DNA of 64,000 nucleotides from Nitrospira defluvii (GTDB lineage: Bacteria; Nitrospirota; Nitrospiria; Nitrospirales; Nitrospiraceae). The stretch is from positions 434,001-498,000 of the forward strand of contig WYAX01000015.1 of assembly GCA_011525625.1 (NCBI GenBank), in the 5' to 3' direction. Position 1 is the first letter of the stretch, and every line of letters begins with the position of its first letter. The position numbers and the translations under genes are program-made. Of this stretch, positions 61,070-64,000 are shown piece by piece. The notes under the pieces are model-generated. The model searched no databases. It had not been told where the DNA came from and was given only the letters and a program-made list of their open reading frames with translations.

Positions 61070-61963
61070 TCAGAAATTTGGCTCGGGGGCTACTTCACAA
61101 AACCTGGTTCGGCTGGCGGCGAAGCGCTTCTGGAGCCGGCGGGTGACTGGGCCGGGGCGACCGTCCCCGATCGTGAAGGTCTCGACACGTGACACCGGCA
61201 TGACTTCCATGCTGGTATTCGTCAGAAAACATTCCTCTGCCTTGTGAAGGTGGGTGAGATGGTAGTAACCCTCCTGAACCGGCAGCCCTTCCTCCTCGGC
61301 GAGGGTCATGACAATGCCGCGCGTGATGCCGTCTAGAATGCCGCAGTCGAGTGCCGGTGTATGCACGGTGCCGTCGGCAACGAAAAAGAGATTGCTGATC
61401 GTGCACTCGGTCAGTTCATCCCTCCAATTCAGAAACAGACTATCGAAGGTCCCGGCTGCGATGGATTCGCGTTTCGCTAGAATGTTGTTCAGAAAGTTGG
61501 TGGATTTGATCTGCGGGGACAGGGCCGCGGGCAGATTCCGCCTCGTCTGGGCGACGGTGAGCGAGACTCCGTCGCCCAGCAGCTCCGGTGAAGGGGCGTG
61601 AAGCGCCTTCGTCATGATCACCACGGTGGGGCGAGGACAGAGTGCCGGGTCGAGGCCGATCTCTCCCTCGCCCCGTGAGATGGTGATGCGGAGGTAGGCG
61701 TCGACCTGATCGTTACCGACCTCATTGCGTCGCATGGCTTCGTGGAGCAACTCCGGCCACTGCTCGTCGGGAATGGGAATTCTCAGGCCGATGGACTCGG
61801 CTGAGCGCCGCAGCCGGGAGAGGTGCTGGTCGCGCATAAAGATCCGGGTGCCATAGGATCGCAAGGTTTCGTACACGCCGTCTCCATAGAGAAACCCGTG
61901 GTCGAACACGGAGACGACGGCCTCTTCTTTCCGCACGAATCGATCGTTCACAAACACCCACAT
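61070..61963 (-). CDS. Class IV PLP aminotransferase / aminodeoxychorismate lyase-like
   Basis: A 297-residue fold-type IV PLP enzyme. Typical stretches are FDHGFLYGDGVYETLRSYG, SPQIKSTNFLNNILAKRES (with the PLP lysine) and ECTISNLFFVADGTVHTP. The adjacent upstream gene encodes a chorismate-binding enzyme and the two overlap by one base (TAATG), which favours a PabC-type role (4-amino-4-deoxychorismate to p-aminobenzoate for folate). A branched-chain aminotransferase role cannot be excluded by eye. Confidence 0.88.
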   Translation of the reverse strand: MWVFVNDRFVRKEEAVVSVFDHGFLYGDGVYETLRSYGTRIFMRDQHLSRLRRSAESIGLRIPIPDEQWPELLHEAMRRNEVGNDQVDAYLRITISRGEGEIGLDPALCPRPTVVIMTKALHAPSPELLGDGVSLTVAQTRRNLPAALSPQIKSTNFLNNILAKRESIAAGTFDSLFLNWRDELTECTISNLFFVADGTVHTPALDCGILDGITRGIVMTLAEEEGLPVQEGYYHLTHLHKAEECFLTNTSMEVMPVSRVETFTIGDGRPGPVTRRLQKRFAASRTRFCEVAPEPNF

Positions 61964-63447
61964 TAGCGGCCAGCCTCCAGAATGTTAAAAAATGCGCCCG
62001 CTTTGGCGAGCGTTTCCTCATACTCACGATCGGGGTCCGAGTCGGCCACGATGCCGGCGCCGACTTGCAGATACCCGTGCGTCTTCGTCAGGAGCAGCGT
62101 GCGAATCAGAATATTCAAGTCCAAGTCGCCGCTCCAACAGAAGTACCCGAGGGCTCCCGTGTACAGCCCGCGCCGCACCGGCTCTAACTCCTCGATGATC
62201 TCCATGCAACGGAGTTTCGGCACGCCGGTGATGGTGCCGCCGGGAAACACGGCCCGGACAAGGTCGAGTGGCGAGGTCCCCGGCTGCAGGGTTCCGGTCA
62301 CGTCGGAGACCAGATGGCGAACGTGCGAATACTGTTCGACAGTCATGAACTCATCGACCTGAACCGTACCGTATCGGCAGACCTTGCCGAGGTCGTTGCG
62401 CTCCAGGTCGACCAGCATGACATGTTCGGCACGTTCCTTGGGGCTGGCGAGTAATTCGGCGCGCAGCGCTTGGTCTTCCTGGGGTCCGACCCCCCGGGGC
62501 CTGGTTCCGGCGATGGGCCTCGTGCCGGCTTGTGCTCCGGACAGGCGGACAAGCCGCTCGGGAGAGTTGCTGACGAGGCTGAGTTCTGGGAAGTGACAGA
62601 TTCCTGCGAACGGAGACGGGTTGACCGTGCGTAGGCGGCCGTACAGCGCTGTTGCGTAGGCAGTGGTTTCAGGCGGCGATACCGCCGCGCCGCGGCTGAG
62701 GGTGAACCGATGAGACAAATTGGCCTGATAGATGTCGCCGGCGGCGATGTAGTCTTGGCAGCGTCGGACGCGTGCGGTGTAGGCTTCACGCGACTGGTTC
62801 GGGATCAACGTCGCTTCATGGGGCCAGTCCTGGAAGGTGATGAGGGGGCGTGGACTCATCAGGCGAGCCTCCAACTCCGCCAGTCGGTCACGGCCTTCGC
62901 GATACAGTGTTTCGCGGGGTTCGGCATGAAACCGGGACAGGGGAGGGCAGTACATCAGATACAACTGGTGTGTGAGATGGTCGACTGCCGCGATCAGGTC
63001 ATAGAATGCGAGATGGAGATCAGGGAGTGCGATGTCGTCTGCCGCCAGACTGGGCAATGATTCGAAGGAACGGACCAGGTCGTAACTGAGGTACCCAACG
63101 GCGCCGCCAAAAAACGGCGGGATGCCCTCGAGTTGCGGGATCGTCGATGCGTCGAGGATCCGGCCGAGGGCCTCGAATGCGGAGCCGGTGTAGAGCCTCG
63201 ACTGCCCTGCCTCCTGCAGCTGATACATCTGGGCGCGCCCGCTCATTGTGAGATATGGCTCGCTGCCGAAGAAGGAATACCGTGCGGTGAGAAGACTGCC
63301 GTTCCCGCTTTCGAGTAGAAACGACGGCCGATTGATGGACGCGAGGCGTCGGTGCAACTCAAACGGGTCGGCCTCGGGCCGCGGACGGACGACGACCAAC
63401 GGTTGCGGTGGCCCGTGAAGAAATGCCTGGTGTGAGGAATCAGTCAT
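61963..63447 (-). CDS. Chorismate-binding enzyme, PabB/TrpE family
   Basis: A 494-residue enzyme of the aminodeoxychorismate/anthranilate synthase component I family. The N-domain is followed by the chorismate-binding domain with AGDIYQANLSHRF, ELSLVSNSPERLV, PIAGTRPRG, HVMLVDLERNDLG and GGTITGVPKLRCMEIIEELE. The residue before GTR is Ala, as in TrpE; E. coli-type PabB has Lys there. Coupling to a class IV aminotransferase gene nevertheless suggests p-aminobenzoate synthesis. No glutamine amidotransferase gene is adjacent. The ATG at 63447 is chosen because the enzyme begins there. Confidence 0.88.
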   Translation of the reverse strand: MTDSSHQAFLHGPPQPLVVVRPRPEADPFELHRRLASINRPSFLLESGNGSLLTARYSFFGSEPYLTMSGRAQMYQLQEAGQSRLYTGSAFEALGRILDASTIPQLEGIPPFFGGAVGYLSYDLVRSFESLPSLAADDIALPDLHLAFYDLIAAVDHLTHQLYLMYCPPLSRFHAEPRETLYREGRDRLAELEARLMSPRPLITFQDWPHEATLIPNQSREAYTARVRRCQDYIAAGDIYQANLSHRFTLSRGAAVSPPETTAYATALYGRLRTVNPSPFAGICHFPELSLVSNSPERLVRLSGAQAGTRPIAGTRPRGVGPQEDQALRAELLASPKERAEHVMLVDLERNDLGKVCRYGTVQVDEFMTVEQYSHVRHLVSDVTGTLQPGTSPLDLVRAVFPGGTITGVPKLRCMEIIEELEPVRRGLYTGALGYFCWSGDLDLNILIRTLLLTKTHGYLQVGAGIVADSDPDREYEETLAKAGAFFNILEAGR

Positions 63448-63554
63448 GGCACTCGGTGTCGGCAGGTGTTCCTCCGAGGAAAAGACTATACCGCATCGTA
63501 CGGCCTGGTCATAGCGGGCCAACTTCTTGACAAGCCCCCGGCGAATTTGCTTGA

Positions 63555-63839
63555 ATGGCGCGCCCGCCGATGGGTGCACTCTCTCCGACTGTGCTGAAGA
63601 GTGCCGCACGTGAGCGCGTGATGCCCCCCTCTCAGGATCCGTTATATGCGGGGCTTGGGCAGGCTGTCCGGATCGGGACGGAACTGCTCGCTGCGTTGAT
63701 TGTCGGAGGGGGTTTGGGCTGGGTGGTCGACACCTACCTGCTGGATTCCAATCCCTGGGGGCTGGTTATCGGGTTAGGGTTGGGCGCTGCGGCCGGGGTG
63801 CGAAATGCCTATCGAGCCGCGCAGCGATGGCAGAGTTAA
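63555..63839 (+). CDS. AtpI/AtpZ-like ATP synthase assembly protein
   Basis: A 94-residue protein with two membrane helices (IGTELLAALIVGGGLGWVVD and GLVIGLGLGAAAGVRNAYR), matching the small AtpI-type proteins encoded just before F0 subunit genes. It helps c-ring assembly or magnesium supply in the family. An internal ATG at 63621 may be the true start. It precedes the start of atpB by 30 bases. Confidence 0.85.
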   Translation: MARPPMGALSPTVLKSAARERVMPPSQDPLYAGLGQAVRIGTELLAALIVGGGLGWVVDTYLLDSNPWGLVIGLGLGAAAGVRNAYRAAQRWQS

Positions 63840-63869
63840 CCTGAATCGTCTGACTGAAAAAGGATCATC

Positions 63870-64000
63870 GTGGAAGAAAGTCCGTTACATGCGTTTGAAT
63901 TGCACGATCTGATTCCGCTGGTTCCGGCAGGGATCGACATCTCGATCAACAAGGCCGTGATCTTGATGTGGGTGGTAGTAGGCCTCGTCTCGTTTCTGAT
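63870..64000 (+). CDS. atpB: ATP synthase F0 subunit a (partial, 5' end)
   Basis: The reading frame from GTG 63870 encodes MEESPLHAFELHDLIPLVPA followed by the first membrane helix (KAVILMWVVVGLVSFL) and runs off the window. This is the N-terminal pattern of the F0 a subunit. AAAAGGA lies 6 bases before the GTG. It begins the ATP synthase operon downstream of the AtpI-like gene. Confidence 0.85.
   Translation, partial: MEESPLHAFELHDLIPLVPAGIDISINKAVILMWVVVGLVSFL

Overview
The window is about 64 kb of dense, high-GC bacterial chromosome. Gene content and style (a CxxCH-bearing outer-membrane barrel, a cupredoxin-like partner, a CYTH-CHAD protein, several P-type ATPases, tandem universal stress proteins, CBS proteins) most resemble Nitrospira or another member of Nitrospirota. 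That assignment rests on recollection of such genomes and could not be tested by a search here. No rRNA, tRNA, CRISPR array, prophage or intact insertion sequence was seen.

Layout. 1-6.5 kb: two exported proteins, a small-molecule O-methyltransferase with a good promoter and upstream boxes, a short promoter-to-terminator transcript, then a probable periplasmic/outer-membrane redox block (cupredoxin-like protein, barrel with one haem motif, lipoprotein). 6.6-11.7 kb: methyltransferase, zinc-ribbon microprotein coupled to a PhoD-type phosphatase, DUF2934-like protein, CYTH-CHAD protein. 11.8-19.2 kb: stress and ion block with TerC, a four-CBS protein, a Na/K-like P-type ATPase and a tandem Usp on the minus strand, then an exported protein and two CBS proteins on the plus strand. 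19.3-28.7 kb: MFS transporter, pentapeptide protein, and a minus-strand run of HPF/cold-shock fusion, Lon-like protease, FmdB-type microprotein, cytochrome c, nicotinamidase and nicotinate phosphoribosyltransferase. 28.9-33.1 kb: a coupled pair of kinase-like genes, a GH13 glucan enzyme and a small exported protein.

33.2-37.5 kb is the most novel part: a probable RiPP (ribosomally made, post-translationally modified peptide) locus. It has a 121-residue precursor-like protein with ten cysteines in a CSCxxK repeat core, a radical SAM/SPASM enzyme 14 bases downstream, a 53-residue ORF after that, a divergent methyltransferase-like gene, and an 865-base control region holding a helically phased array of GTATC/GATAC boxes. 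The same box pair lies upstream of the O-methyltransferase promoter near 1.9 kb.

38-57.9 kb: Usp, a CusB/CusA-type metal efflux pair with an MgtA-like ATPase, a hybrid histidine kinase, a Na/Ca-type antiporter, PilZ and TPR proteins, a Ca-type P-ATPase, and a MITE-like element that supplies the stop codons of two convergent genes. These are followed by an ABC exporter and a 31-residue ribosomal protein missed by length cut-offs. 58-64 kb: lipoprotein, nadB overlapping a lytic transglycosylase tail-to-tail, a chorismate enzyme with a class IV aminotransferase, and the start of the ATP synthase operon (atpI-like, atpB).
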